Shown here in pieces: positions 40,300 through 47,374 of a DNA stretch of 47,374 nucleotides. The position numbers were made by a program, and so were the translations under genes. Location of the stretch: positions 1-47,374 of the forward strand of contig JAAFJB010000021.1 of assembly GCA_013297995.1 (NCBI GenBank), read 5' to 3'. How positions within the stretch are numbered: position 1 is the stretch's first letter; each line of letters starts with the position of its first letter. The stretch comes from Chitinophagales bacterium. Lineage in GTDB: Bacteria; Bacteroidota; Bacteroidia; Chitinophagales; Chitinophagaceae. The notes under the pieces were generated by a model, which was given only the letters and a program-made list of their open reading frames with translations, searched no databases and was not told where the DNA came from.

Positions 40300-41292
40300 A
40301 TGAAAAAAATACTTCAATATTTATTTGAACATAAAACACTCTCTCGTGAGCAAGCCCAAGAAGTGCTGATTAATATTGCTTCGGGAATGTTTACGGAAGC
40401 TGAGATGTCCGCTTTTATTACCGTCTTTTTAATGCGCAGTATCACCATTGAGGAACTACAAGGTTTTAGAGATGCACTGCTGCATTTGTCCGTTAAAGTA
40501 GATTTAGACGGTTCGGAATTAATGGATATTGTGGGAACGGGCGGCGATGGTAAAAACACATTTAATATTTCTACCCTCGCATGTTTTATAGTGGCAGGGG
40601 CGGGACAAAAAGTGGCCAAACACGGCAACTACGGGGCTTCCAGCATCAGTGGTGCTTCTAACGTAATGGAACAACTCGGCTATCAATTTAAAAATGATAG
40701 TGCTGCCTTGCAGAGGGAGTTGACCAAAACCAATATTTGTTTTCTTCACGCTCCACTATTTCATCCCGCTTTAAAACTAGTAGGCCCTATCCGTAAAAAT
40801 TTGGGTGTTCGTACTTTCTTTAATATGCTTGGCCCCATGGTAAATCCAGCAAAACCAGCTTTTCAACTGGTAGGCGTGTATAATTTAGAAATGGCAAGAA
40901 TTTACAATTACCTCTTGCAACAGTCGGGTAAAGCTTTTACCATAATTCACAGCTTAGATGGCTACGATGAAATTTCACTTACCAACGATACCAAAATAAT
41001 TACACGCGAAGGAGAGCAAATTTTTACGCCGCAACAGTTGGGTAAAAGAATGGTTTCACCGCAAGATATTTATGGAGGTAATTCAGTAGAAGAGTCCGCC
41101 CAGCTCTTCACTAAAATTATTAAGGGAGAAGGTAGTTGGGCACAGAATGCAGTGGTGCTGGCCAATGCCGCTATGGCATTGAAGTGTACCGGTGCTTTTG
41201 GAGATTATGAAGCTGCTTATCTTGCAGCTATTGATAGCCTCGAAAGCGGTAAAGCCTATGCGGCTTTACAACAACTGATAGAAATGCAGTAG
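40300..41292 (+). CDS. trpD: Anthranilate phosphoribosyltransferase
   Basis: TrpD transfers phosphoribose from PRPP to anthranilate. The 330-residue protein has the N-terminal helical domain (SREQAQEVLINIASGMFTEA), the glycine-rich PRPP loop VGTGGDGKNTFNIST near residues 77-91, the substrate segment KHGNYGASSISGASNVMEQL, RKNLGVRTFFNMLGPMVNPA and HSLDGYDEISLTNDTKI. It is not fused to trpG. It follows trpG after an 80-base gap holding the minisatellite and precedes trpC by 68 bases. Confidence 0.96.
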   Translation: MKKILQYLFEHKTLSREQAQEVLINIASGMFTEAEMSAFITVFLMRSITIEELQGFRDALLHLSVKVDLDGSELMDIVGTGGDGKNTFNISTLACFIVAGAGQKVAKHGNYGASSISGASNVMEQLGYQFKNDSAALQRELTKTNICFLHAPLFHPALKLVGPIRKNLGVRTFFNMLGPMVNPAKPAFQLVGVYNLEMARIYNYLLQQSGKAFTIIHSLDGYDEISLTNDTKIITREGEQIFTPQQLGKRMVSPQDIYGGNSVEESAQLFTKIIKGEGSWAQNAVVLANAAMALKCTGAFGDYEAAYLAAIDSLESGKAYAALQQLIEMQ

Positions 41293-41360
41293 GGAGTTCA
41301 ATTTGTTTATGGTATAAATGATGATTGACAATTTATAGAAAGCCAAAATAAAAATCAACA

Positions 41361-42158
41361 ATGAATATATTAGATAAAATAATTGCTCAGAAAAAACTTG
41401 AAGTGGCTCAGCGAAAAGCAGTAGTAAGCACTGCCGAACTGGAAAAAGAATATTTCTTTTCCAAAGAAACCCTTTCCCTAAAACAGTTTATTCTGGATCC
41501 CAACAAAACGGGCATTATTGCAGAGTTTAAGCGAAAATCACCCAGTAAGGGTGTAATCAACCAGCAAGCTACTGTTGAAGAAGTCACTATGGCTTATTCC
41601 CAATATGGCGCATCGGGATTATCTGTGCTTACTGATGAATCTTTTTTCGGCGGTACATTAAACGATTTAACCCTTGCCACCATCAACGAAATACCCATAC
41701 TCAGAAAGGATTTTATGATTGATGACTACCAATTGGTTGAAGCAAAAGCTTTTGGCGCCGAAGTGATTTTGTTGATAGCTGCCTGTTTAAGTCCCCTCCA
41801 AGTGAAACAAATGGCTTCCACTGCTAAATCATTGGGATTAGAAGTACTATTAGAAATTCACAATCAAGCGGAATTAGAACATATCTGTCCCGAAATAGAT
41901 TTGGTGGGGGTAAATAACCGCAACCTCAAAAATTTTGAAGTGAGTATTGATATTTCCCTTCAATTAATTCAACAAATACCTCCTGATAAAATAGCGGTTG
42001 CAGAAAGTGGTATCAATAATGTAAATACCATCTTAACTTTACAGCAAGCAGGATTTAAGGGCTTTCTCATAGGAGAACATTTTATGAAAGAAGCCAACCC
42101 TTCGATTGCTTTTGCCGATTTTGTAAAGCAACTAAAACAAGCACAAAATGCGGGCTAA
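41361..42158 (+). CDS. trpC: Indole-3-glycerol-phosphate synthase
   Basis: TrpC closes the pyrrole ring of CdRP to indole-3-glycerol phosphate with loss of CO2. This (beta/alpha)8 barrel has 265 residues. Diagnostic blocks are the helix MNILDKIIAQKKLEVAQRK, IIAEFKRKSPSKG (catalytic Glu and Lys), SVLTDESFFGG, ILRKDFMIDDYQLVEAKAFG, DLVGVNNRNLKNFEVSI and VAESGI. It is monofunctional; the trpF gene overlaps its end by 11 bases in another frame, so translational coupling is likely. Confidence 0.96.
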   Translation: MNILDKIIAQKKLEVAQRKAVVSTAELEKEYFFSKETLSLKQFILDPNKTGIIAEFKRKSPSKGVINQQATVEEVTMAYSQYGASGLSVLTDESFFGGTLNDLTLATINEIPILRKDFMIDDYQLVEAKAFGAEVILLIAACLSPLQVKQMASTAKSLGLEVLLEIHNQAELEHICPEIDLVGVNNRNLKNFEVSIDISLQLIQQIPPDKIAVAESGINNVNTILTLQQAGFKGFLIGEHFMKEANPSIAFADFVKQLKQAQNAG

Positions 42159-42789
42159 AGTATGTGGTTTAAACAGTGTGGCGCAAATGATGGCATTGGA
42201 TGAAATGGGCGTTGAATTTGCTGGTTTTATCTTCTACCCCAAATCGCCTCGCTATATTTTGAAACAGGTTGCCAAAGAAGCCCTTAAAAAAGCAAAGGGG
42301 CAACAGATTAATAAAGTAGGGGTTTTTGTGAATGAACAACAAGATGAAGTGATTAGAATGGTGGATGAATGTGGTCTTTATCTGGTTCAGCTTCATGGGG
42401 ATGAAACACCCCGGTACTGTGAAAAAATTGCGGACTATGTAACGGTTATCAAAGCATTCAGATTGAGAAACGACGACGATGTTTTATGGAAAATTAAGGA
42501 CTATCAAAATGTAGTGGATATGTTTTTATTTGATACCGCTGCACTGGATTATGGGGGTACCGGTAAGCAGTTCGATTGGAATATTCTCAGTAAGCTCCAT
42601 ATCAATAAGCCCTTCTTTTTAAGTGGAGGAATTGGCCCTGATGATATTGAATCACTCACCGCATTTTCTAAAGACCCAGTGGCTAAAAACCTATTCTCGG
42701 TAGATATAAACAGTAGGTTTGAAAGCTCCCCAGGCGTAAAAAATATGGATCTGGTAAAACCTTTTATTCAACAATTGAAGCTTATTTAA
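42148..42789 (+). CDS. trpF: Phosphoribosylanthranilate isomerase
   Basis: TrpF performs the Amadori rearrangement of PRA to CdRP. The 213-residue barrel has the general-base Cys in AKVCGLNSVAQM (residue 5), GFIFYPKSPRYI, GLYLVQLHGDETPRYC, the catalytic Asp in FLFDTAALDYGGTGKQFDW and the phosphate site FFLSGGIGPDDI, with SVDINSRFESSPGVKN near the C-terminus. It overlaps trpC by 11 bases and the next gene by 1 base (TAATG), so all three are tightly coupled. Confidence 0.95.
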   Translation: MRAKVCGLNSVAQMMALDEMGVEFAGFIFYPKSPRYILKQVAKEALKKAKGQQINKVGVFVNEQQDEVIRMVDECGLYLVQLHGDETPRYCEKIADYVTVIKAFRLRNDDDVLWKIKDYQNVVDMFLFDTAALDYGGTGKQFDWNILSKLHINKPFFLSGGIGPDDIESLTAFSKDPVAKNLFSVDINSRFESSPGVKNMDLVKPFIQQLKLI

Positions 42790-43304
42790 TGAACCATAAA
42801 ATTCTTATTTTGTTTTTGGGATTCAGTTTCACTTCTGTTGTGCTAAATGCGCAACAACTGACCAACGTATTCATCAATCAAAATGGAAAAGCAGCTTATC
42901 GTTTTGCTATGAACGGTGTTTATCTCTTGCTGAATGATATGGGTAAAATAACCGAAATTAAAACAGATGCTTTTGGCACTATTGTGTATGATACCAATAA
43001 AAGAGTAGAACAAATAGGGGATATGAAAATAGGATTCAATTACCAAAACCAAGTAAACAGTATTGGCAATTATTCCTTACAATACGATCATGCTGGCAGG
43101 GTTGATCAAGTTGGGAATATTGTTTTTAAATACAATTACAATGGTATGCTGGTTAATATTTCTAATTACCTAATTATGTACAATCCCAATGGCTCGGTTG
43201 ATAAATTTGGCGACTATAAAATTTATTATAATTACAACGCACAGGTACAACGAATTGACGATAGCAAGGGACTTCTTTTACTCCAATTAAATTATACTAA
43301 GTAA
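42789..43304 (+). CDS. Exported protein with five perfect-length 16-residue repeats, inside the trp operon
   Basis: The protein has 171 residues, and I do not recognise the family. It has a signal peptide (1-21, ending LNAQ) and a short N-terminal region. Repeats of exactly 16 residues start at 73, 89, 105, 121 and 137, with a partial sixth at 153: VEQIGDMKIGFNYQNQ, VNSIGNYSLQYDHAGR, VDQVGNIVFKYNYNGM, LVNISNYLIMYNPNGS, VDKFGDYKIYYNYNAQ. The pattern V-x-x-I-G-N/D-Y-x-I-x-Y-N-Y-N-G-x suggests a beta-hairpin or YD/RHS-like solenoid in the periplasm or on the surface. It is coupled to trpF (TAATG), and trpB starts 3 bases after it. Any link to tryptophan is unknown. Confidence 0.8.
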   Translation: MNHKILILFLGFSFTSVVLNAQQLTNVFINQNGKAAYRFAMNGVYLLLNDMGKITEIKTDAFGTIVYDTNKRVEQIGDMKIGFNYQNQVNSIGNYSLQYDHAGRVDQVGNIVFKYNYNGMLVNISNYLIMYNPNGSVDKFGDYKIYYNYNAQVQRIDDSKGLLLLQLNYTK

Positions 43305-43307
43305 AAA

Positions 43308-44507
43308 ATGAATAATAATTTTCAACAACCAGATTTACAAGGATACTACGGTTCATTCGGAGGTGCATATATTCCTGAAATGCTTCACCAAAACGTAGCA
43401 GAACTGCGCACCCAGTATTTATCCATCATGGATGAACCCGATTTTAAGGCAGAAGTGAATGCTTTATTAAAAGATTATGTGGGTCGCCCCACCCCTTTGT
43501 TTTTAGCAGAACGGTTGAGTGAAGCCTACCAAACTAATATTTATTTAAAACGAGAAGATCTTTGCCACACCGGTGCCCACAAAATTAATAATACCATTGG
43601 TCAGATTTTACTGGCGCGTCGCTTGGGAAAGACCCGCATTATTGCAGAAACCGGTGCTGGTCAACACGGCGTTGCTACTGCAACCGTATGCGCGCTAAAA
43701 GGAATGGAATGTATTGTTTATATGGGGGAGAAAGATATAGCGCGACAAGCTCCAAATGTAGCTCGTATGAAAATGTTGGGGGCTACTGTAATTCCTGCTA
43801 CCAGTGGAAGCAAAACATTGAAAGACGCCACCAATGAAGCCATACGCGATTGGATCAATCATCCCCATAATACCCATTATATTATTGGGAGTGTGGTAGG
43901 GCCGCATCCTTATCCTGATATGGTGGCTCGTTTTCAAAGTATTATTAGTGAAGAAATTCGGCGACAGTTAAAAGAAAAAACAGGTCATGAATTGCCAACG
44001 CATGTGGTGGCTTGTGTAGGTGGGGGTAGTAATGCCGCAGGTGCTTTCTATCATTTTTTAAATGAACCTACGGTGCAATTGGTGGCAGTAGAAGCAGCGG
44101 GGCATGGGGTTCACACTGGTATGAGTGCCGCCACTACCCAATTGGGTAAGCCCGGTATTTTACACGGCAGCAAGAGTCTTGTAATGCAAACAGCAGATGG
44201 GCAGGTAGTAGAGCCGCATAGTATTTCTGCCGGCCTCGATTACCCAGGTGTAGGGCCACTTCACGCGCATTTGTACCAGAGTGGGAGGGGTGTTTTTTTA
44301 AGTGCTACTGATGCTGAAGCATTGGAAGCTGCTTTTTATATTAGCAAGACCGAAGGCATTATTCCTGCTCTCGAAACTGCTCACGCTTTTGCTGTATTGG
44401 GTAAAATGAAATTTGCAAAATCAGATCGGGTTGTGGTTTGTTTAAGCGGTAGGGGCGATAAGGATTTGGCCACTTATATGGAAGCGATGGGGGAAGATCT
44501 TAAATAA
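43308..44507 (+). CDS. trpB: Tryptophan synthase beta chain
   Basis: TrpB condenses indole with serine using PLP. The 399-residue protein starts with YYGSFGGAYIPEMLHQNV. It has the PLP Lys in KREDLCHTGAHKINNTIGQI near residue 89, AETGAGQHGVATATVCAL, the phosphate loop VACVGGGSNAAGAFYHF and GLDYPGVGPLHAHL. It is the standard TrpB1 type that pairs with TrpA. It lies 3 bases behind the repeat-protein gene and 6 bases before trpA. Confidence 0.97.
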   Translation: MNNNFQQPDLQGYYGSFGGAYIPEMLHQNVAELRTQYLSIMDEPDFKAEVNALLKDYVGRPTPLFLAERLSEAYQTNIYLKREDLCHTGAHKINNTIGQILLARRLGKTRIIAETGAGQHGVATATVCALKGMECIVYMGEKDIARQAPNVARMKMLGATVIPATSGSKTLKDATNEAIRDWINHPHNTHYIIGSVVGPHPYPDMVARFQSIISEEIRRQLKEKTGHELPTHVVACVGGGSNAAGAFYHFLNEPTVQLVAVEAAGHGVHTGMSAATTQLGKPGILHGSKSLVMQTADGQVVEPHSISAGLDYPGVGPLHAHLYQSGRGVFLSATDAEALEAAFYISKTEGIIPALETAHAFAVLGKMKFAKSDRVVVCLSGRGDKDLATYMEAMGEDLK

Positions 44508-44513
44508 AAAATT

Positions 44514-45296
44514 ATGAGTAGAATTCAACAAATATTTGAACAGAAAAAACAAAGGGTGCTGAATGTTTATTTTACGGCTGGCTTTCCAGCACTGAATGAC
44601 ACTTTGCCCATCATGCAATCCTTAGCTGCAGCAGGTGCAGACTTAATTGAAATAGGCATGCCATATAGTGATCCCTTGGCCGATGGTGTGGTGATCCAGG
44701 AGAGCAGCAGTAAGGCATTGGCAAATGGAATGAGTATTTCCATTTTGTTTGAACAACTAAAATTAGCTCGAAAAGATGCCGCACTGCAATCTACTGGTAT
44801 TATATTGATGGGATATATGAATCCTGTATTACAATATGGATTCGAAAAATTCTGTGCCGATGCAGCAGCCGTAGGCGTAGATGGGTTGATACTGCCCGAC
44901 TTGCCCGAATATGAATTTGAAAAAGAATATGGAGCCATCATTAAAAAATATGGACTCGACTTTATTTTTCTGGTCACCCCCGAAACAACGCCCGAGCGGG
45001 TGCGGCACTTAGATGCACTTAGCAGCGGTTTTATATATGCCGTTAGTTCTTCCGCAACTACGGGTGGTGCTACCGATTTTGCTGCGGTAGATATTTATCT
45101 GGAACGCTTGCATAAAATGAATTTAAAAAATCCAATACTGGTAGGTTTTGGTATCAAAGATAAATCCAGCTTTAATGCAGCCGTTAAGTTTACCAACGGG
45201 GCAATTATTGGGACTGCATTTATTAAAGCATTGGCCGATTCAAAAGATATTCAACAAACCACTTTCAGTTTTATAAAACCTATTATAAGCGTTTAA
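44514..45296 (+). CDS. trpA: Tryptophan synthase alpha chain
   Basis: TrpA cleaves indole-3-glycerol phosphate and channels indole to TrpB. The 260-residue barrel has LNVYFTAGFPALNDTL, the catalytic Glu in GADLIEIGMPYSDPLADGVV, MGYMNPVLQYGFEKF, the second catalytic Asp region DGLILPDLPEYEFE and the phosphate loop VGFGIKDKSSF with GAIIGTAFIK. All key residues are present. The stop lies only 11 bases before hisH, with no terminator or promoter-like sequence between, so hisH is expected to be cotranscribed. Confidence 0.96.
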   Translation: MSRIQQIFEQKKQRVLNVYFTAGFPALNDTLPIMQSLAAAGADLIEIGMPYSDPLADGVVIQESSSKALANGMSISILFEQLKLARKDAALQSTGIILMGYMNPVLQYGFEKFCADAAAVGVDGLILPDLPEYEFEKEYGAIIKKYGLDFIFLVTPETTPERVRHLDALSSGFIYAVSSSATTGGATDFAAVDIYLERLHKMNLKNPILVGFGIKDKSSFNAAVKFTNGAIIGTAFIKALADSKDIQQTTFSFIKPIISV

Positions 45297-45307
45297 TTAA
45301 TAGAGCA

Positions 45308-45898
45308 ATGAATACCGTAATTATCAAATACAATGCAGGCAATATACAGTCCGTTCTCTATGCCCTTGAGCGAATAGGCGCAAGCGCAGTGGTGAGTGAT
45401 GATCCTGCCACTATTGCTGCTGCTGATAAAGTGATTTTCCCAGGCGTGGGCGAAGCCAGTACGGCCATGAATTACTTGAAAGAAAGAAAATTAGATCAAC
45501 TGATTATTTCCTTACAACAACCCGTACTCGGCATCTGCCTCGGTATGCAGTTGATGTGTACATACAGTGAAGAAAATAATACTTCCTGTTTAGGAATTTT
45601 TAATGAGCAAGTAAAACGATTTGAGCCAGGGCCTGCATCACTTAAAATACCTCAGATCGGCTGGAATAATATTCAGCAATTAAAAACGCCATTATTTCAT
45701 TCAATAAAAGAAAACAGCTATTGTTATTTTGTACACGGGTATTATGCCGAATATGGCTTGTACACCATTGCTACTACCAACTATGGAATTGATTACAGTG
45801 CGGCATTGCATAAAAATAATTTTTATGGCACACAATTTCATCCAGAGAAAAGTGCCGATATTGGTGAACAGTTGCTCAAAAATTTTATTGCATTATAA
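45308..45898 (+). CDS. hisH: Imidazole glycerol phosphate synthase, glutaminase subunit
   Basis: HisH hydrolyses glutamine and passes ammonia to HisF. The 196-residue protein has KYNAGNIQSVLYALERIGA, FPGVGEASTAMNYL, the nucleophile Cys in VLGICLGMQLMCTYSEE near residue 77, IGWNNIQQLK, the FVHGYYAEY strand and the His/Glu pair in GTQFHPEKSADIG. It follows trpA directly and so lies in the trp transcript although it belongs to the histidine pathway. hisA starts 31 bases later. Confidence 0.96.
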   Translation: MNTVIIKYNAGNIQSVLYALERIGASAVVSDDPATIAAADKVIFPGVGEASTAMNYLKERKLDQLIISLQQPVLGICLGMQLMCTYSEENNTSCLGIFNEQVKRFEPGPASLKIPQIGWNNIQQLKTPLFHSIKENSYCYFVHGYYAEYGLYTIATTNYGIDYSAALHKNNFYGTQFHPEKSADIGEQLLKNFIAL

Positions 45899-45929
45899 TA
45901 TTGTTTCAACTAAAATATAAAATTAAATT

Positions 45930-46625
45930 ATGGTTCTTATTCCTGCAATAGATATCATCAACGGCAAATGTGTTCGCCTTACACAGGGAGATTATTCCCA
46001 GCAGAAAATTTACCGCGAACATCCATTAGAAGTAGCCAAAGAATTTGAAGCAGCGGGTATTGAAAGGCTTCACTTGGTAGATTTGGATGGTGCAAAAGCA
46101 GGAGCTGTACAGAACTGGAAGGTGTTGGAAGAAATAGCTACTCATACGAAATTGGTGATTGATTTTGGTGGGGGAATTAAAACCGAAAGCGACTTAAATA
46201 TTGTATTCAATTCAGGTGCTGCCTTGGCTACCATTGGAAGCCTTGCCGTAAAATCTCCACTCGTTTTTAGTGAATGGATTGCCAACTATGGTGCCGATAA
46301 ATTTCTATTGGGTGCAGATGTAAAAGGAGAAAAGATTGCAGTAAGTGGCTGGTTGGAAACAACAGAAATTTCTGTCTTCGATTTTATGCAACAATATATT
46401 GATAGAGGAATGACACAGATTTTTTGTACCGATATAAGCAAAGACGGAAAGCTGGAAGGGCCTTCCTTAGAACTCTATCAAAAAATTATAACACAGTTCC
46501 CCACGCTTCATTTTATTGCCAGCGGCGGCGTAAGTTGTATGGAAGATTTGGATGCACTAAAAGCAATTGGTTGCAGTGGTGTGATTGTAGGGAAAGCCAT
46601 CTACGAAGGAAAAATAAAAATATAA
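45930..46625 (+). CDS. hisA: ProFAR isomerase (phosphoribosylformimino-AICAR ribotide isomerase)
   Basis: HisA catalyses the Amadori rearrangement of ProFAR to PRFAR. The 231-residue barrel has [20 protein letters not shown] with the first catalytic Asp at residue 8, [17 protein letters not shown], the phosphate loop [15 protein letters not shown], the second catalytic Asp in [31 protein letters not shown] and [15 protein letters not shown]. It is a typical single-substrate HisA; a separate trpF is present, so PriA-like dual activity is not required. hisF follows after 25 bases. Confidence 0.96.
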   Translation: MVLIPAIDIINGKCVRLTQGDYSQQKIYREHPLEVAKEFEAAGIERLHLVDLDGAKAGAVQNWKVLEEIATHTKLVIDFGGGIKTESDLNIVFNSGAALATIGSLAVKSPLVFSEWIANYGADKFLLGADVKGEKIAVSGWLETTEISVFDFMQQYIDRGMTQIFCTDISKDGKLEGPSLELYQKIITQFPTLHFIASGGVSCMEDLDALKAIGCSGVIVGKAIYEGKIKI

Positions 46626-46650
46626 TTATTCGCATCTCAAACTATTCAAC

Positions 46651-47374
46651 GTGCTTACTAAACGCATCATACCTTGTCTCGATATTAAAGATGGCCGCAC
46701 CGTTAAAGGGGTGAATTTTGAACAGATTCGTGATGCAGGTGATCCAGTAGAATTGGCTACCATCTATGCACAAGAGGGAGCGGACGAATTGGTGTTCTTA
46801 GACATCACCGCTACCGTTGAGCGTAGGAAAACATTAAGCGAATTGGTGAATAAAATTTCTAGGCATATTAATATTCCTTTTACCGTTGGGGGGGGCATTT
46901 CCTCTGTTGAAGACGTTCAGGTATTGTTGCAGCATGGTGCTGATAAAATTTCTATAAATAGTTCTGCTTTTAAAAACCCTTCTTTAATTGGTGAGCTGGC
47001 CAAAGAATTTGGAAGTCAGTGCGTAGTGCTTGCCATTGATACCAAGCAGGAAGCAGATGGTAATTGGTATGTTTACCTGAATGGTGGTCGCACTAAAACA
47101 GACTCTTTTTGTCTCGATTGGGCGCGACAAGGAGTGGATTTAGGCGCGGGTGAAATTCTCCTTACTTCTATGAATAACGACGGTACCAAGCAGGGTTTTG
47201 CCTTAGATATTACCCGCGAATTATCTACCCAACTATCTGTACCGGTGATTGCTTCTGGTGGGGCGGGCAATATGCCCCATTTTGCAGATGTATTTGAGCA
47301 ATCCAATGCAGACGCAGCCCTTGCCGCCAGTATTTTTCATTTTAAAGAAATAACGGTTCCCCATTTAAAACAAT
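46651..47374 (+). CDS. hisF: Imidazole glycerol phosphate synthase, cyclase subunit (3' end outside window)
   Basis: The frame starts at GTG (46651-46653) and runs off the right edge after 241 codons, about 10 short of the usual length. It reads [20 protein letters not shown] with catalytic Asp near residue 11. Further on come [16 protein letters not shown], the phosphate loop [17 protein letters not shown], the second catalytic Asp in [13 protein letters not shown] near 130, [19 protein letters not shown] and [17 protein letters not shown]. This is the HisF signature. GTG is the only start at the expected N-terminus. The gene continues the trp-his transcript, and hisI(E) would be expected next. 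Confidence 0.95.
   Translation, partial: MLTKRIIPCLDIKDGRTVKGVNFEQIRDAGDPVELATIYAQEGADELVFLDITATVERRKTLSELVNKISRHINIPFTVGGGISSVEDVQVLLQHGADKISINSSAFKNPSLIGELAKEFGSQCVVLAIDTKQEADGNWYVYLNGGRTKTDSFCLDWARQGVDLGAGEILLTSMNNDGTKQGFALDITRELSTQLSVPVIASGGAGNMPHFADVFEQSNADAALAASIFHFKEITVPHLKQ

Overview
This window is ordinary chromosome from a low-GC member of the Bacteroidota, most likely the Chitinophagaceae (inferred from gene content and style, not from a search). The clues are promoters with a TAnnTTTG -7 box instead of sigma70 elements, no clear Shine-Dalgarno sequences, a TonB receptor with an N-terminal carboxypeptidase-regulatory domain, a bacillithiol-type YtxJ protein, a long-form HisG and a bifunctional HisB. 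I see no phage, insertion sequence, CRISPR array, tRNA or rRNA, and no gene-free stretch longer than 300 bases.

Region 1 (1-15.9 kb) is mainly housekeeping. It starts with the 3' end of a glutaryl-CoA dehydrogenase gene, then aroK, a DUF423 membrane protein, ftsK, a lolA-like gene and a secreted esterase. A minus-strand TPR histidine kinase/LuxR response-regulator pair and RNase Z follow. Next come rpsO-pnp, with two stacked hairpins between them, then prmA, plsY, a lipoprotein M48 peptidase and a YdeI-like protein.

Region 2 (15.9-30.1 kb) is mixed. It holds a HEPN-like gene remnant, a GH29 fucosidase, a DUF2256/DUF2805 pair of very small genes, a thiolase, a Rossmann protein, YtxJ, a 39-residue lipoprotein, a DEDDh exonuclease, a GT2 glycosyltransferase and an EamA transporter. 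A PAS protein with a phosphoacceptor helix but no ATPase, a TonB receptor, an S9 peptidase, a 90/91-bp tandem repeat and a DoxX-like protein complete it.

Region 3 (30.1 kb to the end) is the most interesting part: histidine and tryptophan biosynthesis genes are interleaved. The order is hisL(leader)-hisG-hisD-hisC-[PQQ-type dehydrogenase]-[cytochrome c]-hisB-[outer-membrane protein], then a minus-strand DUF2147 gene, then trpL(leader)-trpE-trpG-trpD-trpC-trpF-[secreted 16-residue-repeat protein]-trpB-trpA-hisH-hisA-hisF(cut by the window edge). Each half starts with its own attenuator. The his leader peptide has six His in 16 codons and the trp leader peptide has three consecutive Trp codons. 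Each is followed by a terminator whose 5' arm can instead pair with RNA overlapping the leader stop codon. Because hisHAF lies 11 bp behind trpA, the second half of the histidine pathway appears to be under tryptophan attenuation unless an internal promoter exists.
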